64,000 bases of DNA from Rhizobium sp. BK602 (lineage in GTDB: Bacteria > Pseudomonadota > Alphaproteobacteria > Rhizobiales > Rhizobiaceae). The stretch is from positions 124,001 through 188,000 of the forward strand of contig NZ_JACIBC010000007.1 in NCBI RefSeq assembly GCF_014195095.1. The letters are read 5' to 3'. Made by a program: the position numbers and the translations under genes. Positions 17,501 through 24,354 of this stretch are shown here, in pieces (positions within the stretch are counted from its first letter, which is position 1; each line of letters begins with the position of its first letter). The notes beneath the pieces were generated by a model. That model had not been told where the DNA came from. It saw only the letters and a program-made list of their open reading frames with translations, and did no database searches.

Positions 17501-17981
17501 GGTCCTGATCCTGAAGGAACTGCACGATAGGCTCGACGCCACCGTGGCCGCGGCCTATGGATGGCCAGTCGACATGTCGGAGGAAGAGGTGCTCATCCGT
17601 CTCGTCGCTTTAAACAAGGAGCGGGTAAAGGAGGAGGCGCGGGGCAAGGTGCGCTGGCTGCGGCCCGACTACCAGATTCCGCGTTTCGGCTCGGACAAGG
17701 AAAAGGCGGAGCAGCTGGAGGCTGATCTCGGCGAGGTGAGCGCCGCCGCTGTTTCTGGACCGAAGCCTGCTTTCCCCAAGGATGAGCGGGATCAGACCTT
17801 TGCGGTCCATCAGATGCTAATGCAAGCCGAGAGACCAATAGAGTCGGCCACAATCGCTGCCTCCTTTAAGCAAGGTCGCAAATGCTTGGATTCCGTCTCC
17901 GCCGTTATTGCCTCCCTCTACCGCATGGGACTCGTTTCAACGTCCGATGGCAAGAGTTTCGAGCTCCGACGGGCGGCTTGA
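14586..17981 (+). CDS. MmeI-like single-chain restriction endonuclease-methyltransferase (Type IIG/IIL)
   Basis: About 1131 aa. The N-terminal nuclease region carries a D-(X)9-ExK motif (IDLYKRDCFLLEAKQ: D73, E83, K85). A helical connector follows, then an N6-adenine methyltransferase with SAM motif LDPACGTGNFLY near residue 417 and catalytic NPPF near 552. The C-terminal half (about 680-960) is the probable target-recognition domain, including SSRFHGIWALRAGGWLG. The frame opens at a TTG (14529), but the ATG at 14586 gives the usual MmeI-type N-terminus (VERFIDRWQ...ERANYALFLTELCDLLG). Such enzymes cut and hemi-methylate from one polypeptide. A full PglX of BREX is an alternative, but no other brx/pgl genes are present. 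Confidence 0.85.
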   Translation: MQAEVERFIDRWQHQEGGQERANYALFLTELCDLLGLPHANPASAAHEANDYVFERVVRESARDGTVSSKRIDLYKRDCFLLEAKQSRLSGDKKLDAPQLPGFAAAAPRGRRAGANRAWDVLMMNARQQAENYVRLLPASHEPPPFVLVCDVGHCIEVYANFRRDGKAYDQFPDRRSFRIYLEDLRDEKIRERLKAIWTDPLSLDPSRYAAKVTREIATRIARVSKALEEQGHATEDVAMFLMRVLFTMFAEDVELLPKDSFKDLLRDCAQKPEIFPGMMENLWKAMDEGGDAAAIRAKVKKFNGEFFKNRRALKLAKEEIGELAAAAAYDWRDVEPAIFGTFLEQALDPTDRRRLGAHYTPRAYVERLVIATVIDPLREEWDNARSTADRQKSEGKEAAAIKTVQAFHDRLCETRVLDPACGTGNFLYVSLELMKRLEGEVLEALNDLGGQEALAYESHTVDPHQFLGLELNPRAAAIAELVLWIGHLQWHFRNRGVAPSEPILKAFHNIENRDAVLTWNGYPLPKVVDGEETYPNARRPDWPKADYIVGNPPFIGGKDIRARMGSAYTEALWKAHKHMNESADFVMYWWDRSADILLKAKSPLKRFGFVTTNSISQVFQRRVMEPYLNARKPLSIIMAIPDHPWTKVTRDNAAVRIAMTVVEAGKQDGVLLEVTAEEGVETDSPVILFGEFRGKINSDLTVGVDVASANSMKANEGLSSRGMSLHGSGFIVTPGEAEHLGLGRQTGLENHIRIYRNGRDLMDRPRGVMVIDLFGLTAEEVRLRFPAVYQHVLNTVKPERDVNNRATYRDNWWIFGEPRRDLRPALVNLPRYIATVETAKHRVFQFLDASILPDNMLVAIGLSDGFPLGVLSSRFHGIWALRAGGWLGVGNDPRYSKSRCFDPFPFPDATDTQKSAIGAIAEDLDAHRKRVLVDHEHLTLTGLYNVLERLRVGVKPDDLNDKERLIFDDGLVLILKELHDRLDATVAAAYGWPVDMSEEEVLIRLVALNKERVKEEARGKVRWLRPDYQIPRFGSDKEKAEQLEADLGEVSAAAVSGPKPAFPKDERDQTFAVHQMLMQAERPIESATIAASFKQGRKCLDSVSAVIASLYRMGLVSTSDGKSFELRRAA

Positions 17982-18029
17982 ATGAGCATCTTACCGGTTG
18001 TGCCATTAGTTGGGCTTTAGAGGTGATGC

Positions 18030-18974
18030 ATGAGCGTGAGTGAATTCGTTGGTCGTGTCGTGAAGATCTTCATCACCGGCAAAGATCCGCGCAGCCTACG
18101 AACCGTCGAGCTCGACAACTGGACTGGTGTCGCTATTGCCGGGCAGCCCGAGTTCTTTAAGAAAGCTCTGGAAGCGGAAGTGCTAGCCCGGTCATGCGTC
18201 TATTTGCTGATCAAGAGCGGCGCTGAGGATGACCTGCCAGAGATCTATGTTGGCGAGAGTGATGACTTCTCGCAGCGCTACATAAGCGGCAAGTTCCCGA
18301 TCGAATTTGACACCTTCCTGATCTTCACCAGCAAGGACGACAACCTCACGCGTGCGCATGTGAAATGGTTGGAGGAAAAGCTGTGGTCCATCCTCCGGGG
18401 CAACAATGGTAAGGTGATTGTCGCAAATGCGAACAAGCCGACGAGCTCAAACCTTCCCCGCGCCGATATTGCGACGATGCAAACCTATCTTGGGAACATG
18501 ATCTATGTTCTGGAAGCGCTCGGATATGATCTCTTCTCTGTCAAGGAGAGAACCTCTACATCGCCGGCCGGACAGGTCGAGCAGCGCGACGACGAGGCGC
18601 AAAACCTGATTATCGACCTCTATTCCACACTGCCAAAGCGGCTCGAGGATCGGGCATTTCTACGCTACGAGGATGGCACCTACGTTTTGACGGCTGGCTC
18701 CAAAATCAATTCGAGGATCACAGAGAGCTTGCCGTCGAATGTGCGAAAACTACGTGAGCAGTTGGTTCGGGATGGCGGCCTTATCGAACGTGGTGATCAC
18801 TTGGAACTCACCAGAGACATCCCCTTTTCGAAGCCTTCACCAGCCTCTGCTCTCGTCAAGGGCCGAAGCTCTACGGGTTATCAAGACTGGTTGAGAGTGG
18901 CGGATGGTGTGCCGCTCGGCGCCGTGCTTGGTATTGCCGCCACGGCAGGTGAACGGGCTGACGCGGTGCAGTAA
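18030..18974 (+). CDS. GIY-YIG nuclease-family protein with C-terminal DUF4357
   Basis: 314 aa. A GIY-YIG-type core: VYLLI (57-61), EIYVGESDDFSQRY (71-84, Arg in the expected helix position) and a Glu in LEEKLW near 115. The C-terminus (about 255-300) has FSKPSPASALVKGRSSTGYQ, the DUF4357 signature. It is 48 bp downstream of the methyltransferase and inside the same direct repeats, so it is probably an accessory of that system. The GIY motif is altered (VYLLI for GIY), so catalysis is not certain. Confidence 0.78.
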   Translation: MSVSEFVGRVVKIFITGKDPRSLRTVELDNWTGVAIAGQPEFFKKALEAEVLARSCVYLLIKSGAEDDLPEIYVGESDDFSQRYISGKFPIEFDTFLIFTSKDDNLTRAHVKWLEEKLWSILRGNNGKVIVANANKPTSSNLPRADIATMQTYLGNMIYVLEALGYDLFSVKERTSTSPAGQVEQRDDEAQNLIIDLYSTLPKRLEDRAFLRYEDGTYVLTAGSKINSRITESLPSNVRKLREQLVRDGGLIERGDHLELTRDIPFSKPSPASALVKGRSSTGYQDWLRVADGVPLGAVLGIAATAGERADAVQ

Positions 18975-19003
18975 AGCCACACTTGATCGATTGGCCACCG
19001 GGT

Positions 19004-19038
19004 TTGCCATCCTTGTCGACTGTCGCTATGAGATAGCC
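19004..19038. repeat. 35-bp direct repeat, right copy (overlaps end of cupin gene)
   Basis: 33 of 35 bases match the copy at 14097-14131. This copy covers the last four codons and the stop of the minus-strand cupin gene, so it is likely the ancestral one. Confidence 0.8.
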
Positions 19039-19427
19039 TCCGGAAACCGATAAACCACTTCCGCAAACGATCCCGTCGGAAACACGTAGAAGAATTTCAA
19101 ATTTGCCGATGATTCGTTGCGGATGCCGTGTTCGGCGTTGCCGGGGATGAAGACGGTCGTGCCGGGTTTGACCGTCGTTTCCTGGCCGTCGATCCGCACG
19201 ATCCCGGTTCCTTCGAAGATGAAGTAGATTTCCGATGGATCGTGCCGATGCGGCTTCAGTTCGCCGCCGGGCGCAAGGTCCGCGATGCCGGCGCTCATGC
19301 TGTCGGTGGGGGTGATGTCGCTGCTCAGCAGCGTGTGCCAGGAGATGGAGCCGTGGACGGGATCGTTCCATCCGTCGCGCGGTCGCTCTTCAGCGGTGGT
19401 GATAACGGCCTGTGAATGCTCGCTCAT
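19026..19427 (-). CDS. Cupin domain protein
   Basis: 133 aa, one cupin barrel. Motif 1 is GGELKPHRHDPSEIYFIFEG (metal ligands H60, H62, E66), and motif 2 is PGTTVFIPGNAEHGIRN with the last His. Small single-domain cupins of this kind bind metal and often act as dioxygenases, isomerases or sensors. No specific substrate can be assigned. The C-terminus and stop fall within the 35-bp repeat that also occurs upstream of tRNA-Ser. Confidence 0.8.
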   Translation of the reverse strand: MSEHSQAVITTAEERPRDGWNDPVHGSISWHTLLSSDITPTDSMSAGIADLAPGGELKPHRHDPSEIYFIFEGTGIVRIDGQETTVKPGTTVFIPGNAEHGIRNESSANLKFFYVFPTGSFAEVVYRFPEAIS

Positions 19428-19513
19428 TTTTCCTCGGCCTATCGTTCAGGGTGCCGCCTTGAACGGTGTCATAACGATCGTGGATGTCAATGAGTCGGGC
19501 TTTTCCCGCGCCC

Positions 19514-20425
19514 CTATTCCTCCGAATCATCCGCGACCTTGGCCTTGCCGCCAAACAGGCTCTTCAGCGCGCTCGTCTTCGCTTTCGAAGCCTTGGAGAC
19601 CTTCATCGCCCGCGTGGCGGCCTTGGCCTGCTCGAGCATCATCTCGATCTGGATCTGCTGGATCTCGGTCAGGCGTTCCCATTGGCGGTTAAGGAGATGG
19701 TCGACTTTTTCGTGCAGGTGGCGGATTTCCAGTTCGGCTTTCAGGTTCACCTTGTAGTCGTTGAGCGCGCGCAGCCGGTCCTTGGCCTCCTGCCGGCGCT
19801 GGCTCATCATGATGATCGGCGCCTGCAGCGCGGCGATGGTCGAGAGAATGAGGTTCAGCAGGATGAACGGATAGGCGTCGAAGGCCTTGTTCTCGCCCAT
19901 GATAACATTGATGCCCATCCAGACCGCCAGGAACAGGCAGAAGGAGATGATGAAGGTCCAGCTGCCGCCGAAAGCCGCGACGATGTCTGCCATGCGGTCG
20001 CCGATGGAGCGGTGATCCTCGTAATCCTCCTCGATATTCTCGGCGAGCGTGTCGTGCGTCTTCAGGCTCTCGACGACCTCGTCCTCGAGGTTCGAAAGCT
20101 CGCCGCGCTCGTCGGTCAGCAGTTCGGCGATATATTGGGCGCGATAATCGTCCATCGCCTTGCGGCTGACATAGTCGTCGGAGCGGATGTTGGGATGCTT
20201 CTGGCGCATGAACTCGGCCAGCGATGGGCGCAGATCGTCGAAATGCACCGCGTCCTTCTTTTTCAGCGGTGCGCCGGTGATGGCGTCGACAAGCTTGACG
20301 GACTTGGCCTTCGCCTGCGCGAGGCTTTTGGTATAGTCGTCCATCTCCACGGTTGCCGCTTCGCCTTCGCCGGCGTCGAAGTCGACGATGCCTTCGGTCG
20401 GATCAACGGTCTCTGTCTCTGTCAT
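19514..20425 (-). CDS. DUF1003 membrane protein
   Basis: 303 aa. The acidic cytoplasmic N-terminus is followed by the DUF1003 core: IGDRMADIVAAFGGSWTFII, then two membrane helices (about 156-176 and 184-207) with PFILLNLILSTIAALQAPII between and within them, and SQRRQEAKDRLRALNDYKVN after. The basic C-terminus is Lys-rich. The family is widespread and uncharacterised. No operon partner is evident. Confidence 0.85.
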   Translation of the reverse strand: MTETETVDPTEGIVDFDAGEGEAATVEMDDYTKSLAQAKAKSVKLVDAITGAPLKKKDAVHFDDLRPSLAEFMRQKHPNIRSDDYVSRKAMDDYRAQYIAELLTDERGELSNLEDEVVESLKTHDTLAENIEEDYEDHRSIGDRMADIVAAFGGSWTFIISFCLFLAVWMGINVIMGENKAFDAYPFILLNLILSTIAALQAPIIMMSQRRQEAKDRLRALNDYKVNLKAELEIRHLHEKVDHLLNRQWERLTEIQQIQIEMMLEQAKAATRAMKVSKASKAKTSALKSLFGGKAKVADDSEE

Positions 20426-20863
20426 ATGCGGCCCTCGTTCAAAGTTTCCGTTCCTCTAGCCAATGATCGGAACAGGATTGTGACTGTCTGCCGGCCGCGG
20501 GGGTCGGCTCCCCAAGCGGCGCCGCGTCTGCCTGATCCTCGCAGCCCGCCCCGTCGGCGACAAACGGTTAGTAGCAATCCTGTCCTAAACAAAGGCAAAT
20601 GAATTCGGCCGCCGGCGTCATTTTATCTCTCTCTTTCGCGACAACCGGCCCGAGAGTGCCGGAAACGTTTGCTATAGTCCTGCGTGCCGGTCGTGGCAAT
20701 GAAATGAAATTGTGAATTTTCAACCTCTTGACGGAAGAGGGCCGGCTCCTATTTGCCGCATTGCAGCAGGCGTATTGCGGCGCCGAACGAGTGATCGAAT
20801 TCAATGAGCTTCCGGCGGGCGCAGCCTGTTCCATGGGCTCGGCACGCGTGCGGAAAGGATACC
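20426..20863. other. Intergenic region between divergent DUF1003 and dioxygenase genes
   Basis: 438 bp, presumably with divergent promoters. No gene, sRNA or obvious repeat recognised. Confidence 0.4.
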
Positions 20864-21820
20864 ATGCACAATCCTCCGGCAAATGACCTGGAGTCCATCG
20901 CCAGACAAGGCGGCCGCTTCAAGCGGATGGCCGTCCGGATCCCCACCTATCTGACGGATCTGAAGGAAAATCCGGCCTGGCTGCCCATGTTCCTGCTCGC
21001 CCGGACCTTGCCGTTCCGGCGCATGCATTGGCTGGCGACGCGGCGGCCGGTGGCGCGTCCCGCGTCCGGCGCCTCGATGTTTGCCGGGATCGAGCATGGC
21101 AGCGTCGTCGATGCGCTGCGGACGGACGGGATTTTTTCGGGCCTGATCCTGCCGGACGACATCCATCGTGACATTGCCGAATTTGCCCATGCCACGGGCT
21201 GCTTCGGCAATTTCGACAGGAAGCTCGAATTCGTCGCGCCCGAGCACGAGCAGGCCGAGGCGCGCTTCGGGCGGTCCATCCTCAGCGGTCATTTCTTCGA
21301 ACGCTCGCTGGATTGCGAGGCCGTCCGCACGGTCCAGAACGACCCTCTGCTCAGCGATGTGGCCAGGCATTATCTGGGTGGGCAGGCCCAGGTGATCACC
21401 ACCCGCATCTGGTGGAGTTTCCCGACAAAATCGGCATCGGAAGCCGATCTCAGCCGCGCCTCCTTCAAGTATCATTTCGACCTCGACGACTGGCGGATGC
21501 TGAAATTCTTCTTCAATCTCGTCGATGTGGACGAGGGCACCGGGCCGCATGTCTTCGTCAGGGGCAGCCACAGGCGGCGGGCCGTGAAGCATCAGCTGAC
21601 GCTGCTTGTGGGGCATCCGGCCGAGGAGGTCCTCGGTTATTACGGGCCGGAAAGCACCGTCACGCTGACCGGCAAGGCCGGTTTCGGCTTTGTCGAGGAT
21701 CCCTTCGGTTTCCATATGGGCACCGTGCCGACACAGAAGCCGCGGCTGATGATGGAGGTCGGTTTCGGCGTCTCCAAGCCGTCGCGGCGGCGGTTCCATG
21801 GCGAACCGGTGCTGCGATAG
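20864..21820 (+). CDS. Phytanoyl-CoA dioxygenase-like Fe(II)/2-oxoglutarate oxygenase
   Basis: 318 aa. Jelly-roll oxygenase signature: HxD in KYHFDLDDWRM (H204, D206), distal His in FGFHMGT (H284) and an Arg in KPRLMMEV that could bind 2-oxoglutarate. EGTGPHVFVRGSHR is the PhyH-family strand between them. The start is the ATG at 20864 rather than the upstream in-frame ATG at 20804. Substrate unknown; the gene stands alone before tRNA-Gln. Confidence 0.75.
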   Translation: MHNPPANDLESIARQGGRFKRMAVRIPTYLTDLKENPAWLPMFLLARTLPFRRMHWLATRRPVARPASGASMFAGIEHGSVVDALRTDGIFSGLILPDDIHRDIAEFAHATGCFGNFDRKLEFVAPEHEQAEARFGRSILSGHFFERSLDCEAVRTVQNDPLLSDVARHYLGGQAQVITTRIWWSFPTKSASEADLSRASFKYHFDLDDWRMLKFFFNLVDVDEGTGPHVFVRGSHRRRAVKHQLTLLVGHPAEEVLGYYGPESTVTLTGKAGFGFVEDPFGFHMGTVPTQKPRLMMEVGFGVSKPSRRRFHGEPVLR

Positions 21821-21986
21821 GGGCGATATCGCCTTGCATCCTTCGTCTTGGCGGCGAGGCAAGCGGAAGCAGCGGCGCCCATTTCAAAAAATCGTATCCG
21901 TCCGCGTTAAAGTGTTTGCATCCGCGGCAAATTCGATTATAGAGGCGCAGCCTTCACCGCGAAGGGTGTTATCGCCTAGCGGTCGT

Positions 21987-22060
21987 TGGGGAATAGTTCA
22001 ATGGTAGAACGACGGACTCTGACTCCGTTAATCTTGGTTCGAGTCCAGGTTCCCCAGCCA
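21987..22060 (+). tRNA. tRNA-Gln (anticodon CTG)
   Basis: The acceptor TGGGGAA pairs with TTCCCCA, then G and CCA. The anticodon loop CTCTGAC gives CTG (codon CAG). A 74-nt class I tRNA with T loop GGTTCGAGTCC. Its 3' end is duplicated at 23894-23908, showing that an element has integrated here. Confidence 0.97.
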
Positions 22061-22061
22061 A
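22047..22061. repeat. attL-like 15-bp repeat (3' end of tRNA-Gln)
   Basis: AGGTTCCCCAGCCAA is repeated exactly at 23894-23908. Tyrosine integrases commonly use the tRNA 3' end as the attachment site, and an integrase remnant lies 80 bp downstream. Confidence 0.85.
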
Positions 22062-22143
22062 AAATCTTGTTTTAATTCAATAATTTACGCCGATCTCGTC
22101 AACGTTGGGGATGACCCCACATTGCACCCCCACATAGGGCGCA

Positions 22144-22440
22144 TTGGCGATGTCAAATTATCTTCGGCGTGAAGCTGATTCCTTTGTATTCAGGCGACGC
22201 GCACCTCCCCATCTCCAATATCGCCTTCGCCGCAAGGAGCTATACCGCTCGTTAAATACAACCGTGCGAAAAACGGCCAAGGTACGAGCAGCCGAGCTGT
22301 TCATCCAGACTGAAGGGCTGTTTCGCATGCTTGAAGAGGACGAGGAGTACGTTCCTACTGAAGAAGACATTCGCGCTGTCGTGCGCTGGAGTTTAAATAC
22401 CGAGATTTGGCAGGAGCGTATCAAACAATTGCAGTCGAGA
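22144..22440 (+). pseudogene. Tyrosine integrase, N-terminal remnant
   Basis: About 98 aa resemble the N-terminal arm of phage/island integrases: YLRREADSFVFRRRAPPHLQ, then a SLNTTVRKTAKVRAAELF stretch. The frame stays open to 22761 but loses any family resemblance after about residue 98, and neither the core-binding domain nor the R-H-R-Y catalytic domain follows. It is therefore a truncated gene, and the island is probably no longer self-mobile. Confidence 0.65.
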
Positions 22441-22708
22441 ACTCCGGGTTCACTTCGAGAACATCCAACATCCGATTCCACTGCTCGCGGCTGTAGCCGT
22501 CACAGTAGTCGTCACTGCCGTGGCGTGGGGCAAAGTCGTTTGCCGGGTCAGGCGTCCAATCTAACGGCCCTGGATCGGGATCAGGCCAGTCTACATATGA
22601 GCGCTGAAATGCTGCCAAAATCGATTCCTGCATGGCAAGGATGGCCAGCAGGAGCAGCAGCAACATGCGTTGACGGCGCTTTCGAGCTTCCTCGATCTGG
22701 CGGCGCAA
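22421..22708 (-). CDS. Small membrane-anchored hypothetical protein
   Basis: 95 aa from a TTG start. The N-terminus is a basic amphipathic helix (RRQIEEARKRRQR), then a Leu-rich membrane helix (MLLLLLLAILAM), then an Asp/Pro/Trp-rich external part (DWPDPDPGPLDW). An ATG at 22666 is a possible shorter start. Composition and layout look like a real protein rather than a chance frame. It lies antisense to the integrase remnant. No function can be assigned. Confidence 0.45.
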   Translation of the reverse strand: MRRQIEEARKRRQRMLLLLLLAILAMQESILAAFQRSYVDWPDPDPGPLDWTPDPANDFAPRHGSDDYCDGYSREQWNRMLDVLEVNPEFSTAIV

Positions 22709-22757
22709 GCGTTCTATGCGCCTGCGGTACAGTCAAGCGCGGTAGGTCTCGGAGCGC

Positions 22758-23723
22758 ATGAAGGTCTATATCGCCAATTTTGGGCGAGAGAATTACGCTT
22801 GGCCGGATTGCCTCAAGCGCGGCACAATCGCCACCATGAACGATGCGGCGGTCCATGGTTTTTGGGAAGCAGGCGACCGAGACGGCTACATCAATTTCTG
22901 CCTCAGCAAAAGCAAGACAGCGGCGGGAAAAACACCCACACGGCAGACAGCATCGCGCTGGTTCAATTTGATGACGACCATTGTCGAAAGCGATGGCGAC
23001 ATCTGGTTTCACCGTGAAAAAGAACAGCTTTGGTGGACAACGTCGGGCTCTGAGTCGGCGGTCTTCGAGCCATTGAAAGAGCCTGTTGGCGCGCAAGGTG
23101 ACGTGATTATCTGCCACAAATCCTGCGTCCCATGGTCGAACCAAAACCGGTTGGGCAATCGGCTGGAATGGGGCGGCCTGCATCCCAAGGCTCAGGAATT
23201 CCTGTTCACGGAAGGCACACTCCAGCAATTGACGCCGGATAACGCCGACTACGCAATGGCCCTTCTGAATGGCGACGATCTCACCCCATGGCATTCGCGG
23301 CCTGAATGGCGCGCGAAGGTGGAACGCCGACGCAAAAATCCAGGGATCAATTTCAACGCCCGGCAAAAGGCGATCTGGCGAATGGCCGCCACAGCCAAAG
23401 GAACAGTCAATTTCTCGAACGGGCAGACGGTGCAGCGCACGGTCAAAAACAAGGACCTTCTGATTCCGGAAAATGAGTTGATGCCGTTCCTTACGGCCCT
23501 TTTGGCCGAGCAGGACGGGCGATGCGCCATAACCGAATTGCCCCTCCAATACGATGGAGACGAGGACGACCCGGAAATGCTCTGCTCCCTCGACCGAATC
23601 GACAGCAACGGGCAATACGAAAAGGACAACCTTCAGATCGTATGCCGGTTCGTCAATCGCTGGAAAAGCGACAGCAAGGACGCCGAGTTTCGGCGATTGA
23701 TTGGGGTGGTGCGGGGCGTCTGA
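22758..23723 (+). CDS. HNH-like nuclease with unrecognised N-terminal domain
   Basis: 321 aa. The C-terminal part matches the HNH layout: CAITELPLQY (C256) and SLDRIDSNGQYEKDNLQIVC (D279, N291), then RFVNRWKSD. The first His of the classical motif is replaced by Asp, as in several SLDRID-type HNH proteins. The N-terminal 100 residues (VYIANFGRENYAWPDCL, DGDIWFHREKEQLWWTTSG) look like a compact beta domain; I suspect a PUA/EVE-like modified-base reader but cannot confirm it. It is the main cargo of the tRNA-Gln island, so a defence role such as modification-dependent restriction is plausible. Confidence 0.65.
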   Translation: MKVYIANFGRENYAWPDCLKRGTIATMNDAAVHGFWEAGDRDGYINFCLSKSKTAAGKTPTRQTASRWFNLMTTIVESDGDIWFHREKEQLWWTTSGSESAVFEPLKEPVGAQGDVIICHKSCVPWSNQNRLGNRLEWGGLHPKAQEFLFTEGTLQQLTPDNADYAMALLNGDDLTPWHSRPEWRAKVERRRKNPGINFNARQKAIWRMAATAKGTVNFSNGQTVQRTVKNKDLLIPENELMPFLTALLAEQDGRCAITELPLQYDGDEDDPEMLCSLDRIDSNGQYEKDNLQIVCRFVNRWKSDSKDAEFRRLIGVVRGV

Positions 23724-23893
23724 AATCGTCGCTCTATTGCATGCACCGATGCAGACACAGGACACGCCGACAGTACCCGGGCTCGACGTAATATTCGACA
23801 GTTGACAACTCCGAATCCTACCCCCAAATTGTTGACACGAGTTCGGCTAACCAGTTGGTAAAAAATCGTTTTTAAAGGTGCTCCTGCTCATCT

Positions 23894-23908
23894 AGGTTCC
23901 CCAGCCAA
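23894..23908. repeat. attR-like 15-bp repeat of the tRNA-Gln 3' end
   Basis: An exact copy of 22047-22061 (AGGTTCCCCAGCCAA). Marks the right end of a 1.85-kb island. Confidence 0.85.
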
Positions 23909-24354
23909 TTCAAGCTTCCTGATCCAGTGATTTTCCTGAACTGTCGTCGACTGTTTGCCCTCGCGCGCCATGTTCCGCCGTGCCCTCAAGCGGGCGGGCG
24001 GTCTTTCGTATCGACGGATTCAGTGGTTCTCTATCGGGATATCCTGCTGGATGCCGATACGGTCGAAGAATGTCTTGCCCCGTCATCGCGCATTTCGCTG
24101 TTTTGCGCGACATGCGCACAATCAAAGATCAAGATCGCGATGCGTTTTAGGTGTCGTCAGCGAGAGCAGTGATGCTTTTTCGCATCGGGAGTATCGTGAG
24201 ATGAGCACAACGGCCACGCGAATCCGAAAGTGGGGTTTTTCGGGCTATTTTTGTGGTTTATAGGCATTATGGTTTTGCTTGGGCGGTATTGGGTGGGGGC
24301 AGGCGTGCTGGTCCGGATAGTATTTGGGCTTGGCTTGATAGCTATGGGATTGGC
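23909..24354. other. Upstream region of the rhamnose operon, no gene seen
   Basis: About 450 bp between the island end and rfbB. Base composition becomes T/G-rich just before rfbB. Short frames here have no recognisable content. It presumably holds the promoter of the rfbBDAC operon, but I cannot pick one with confidence. Confidence 0.4.

Noticed and set aside
22441..22761. Continuation of the integrase frame to 22761
   Set aside because: After about residue 98 the product loses all similarity to integrases and runs antisense to a better frame.
24253..24354. Longer N-terminus for rfbB
   Set aside because: The extra 34 residues are Gly/Trp-rich with no family match; the normal SDR N-terminus begins at 24355.
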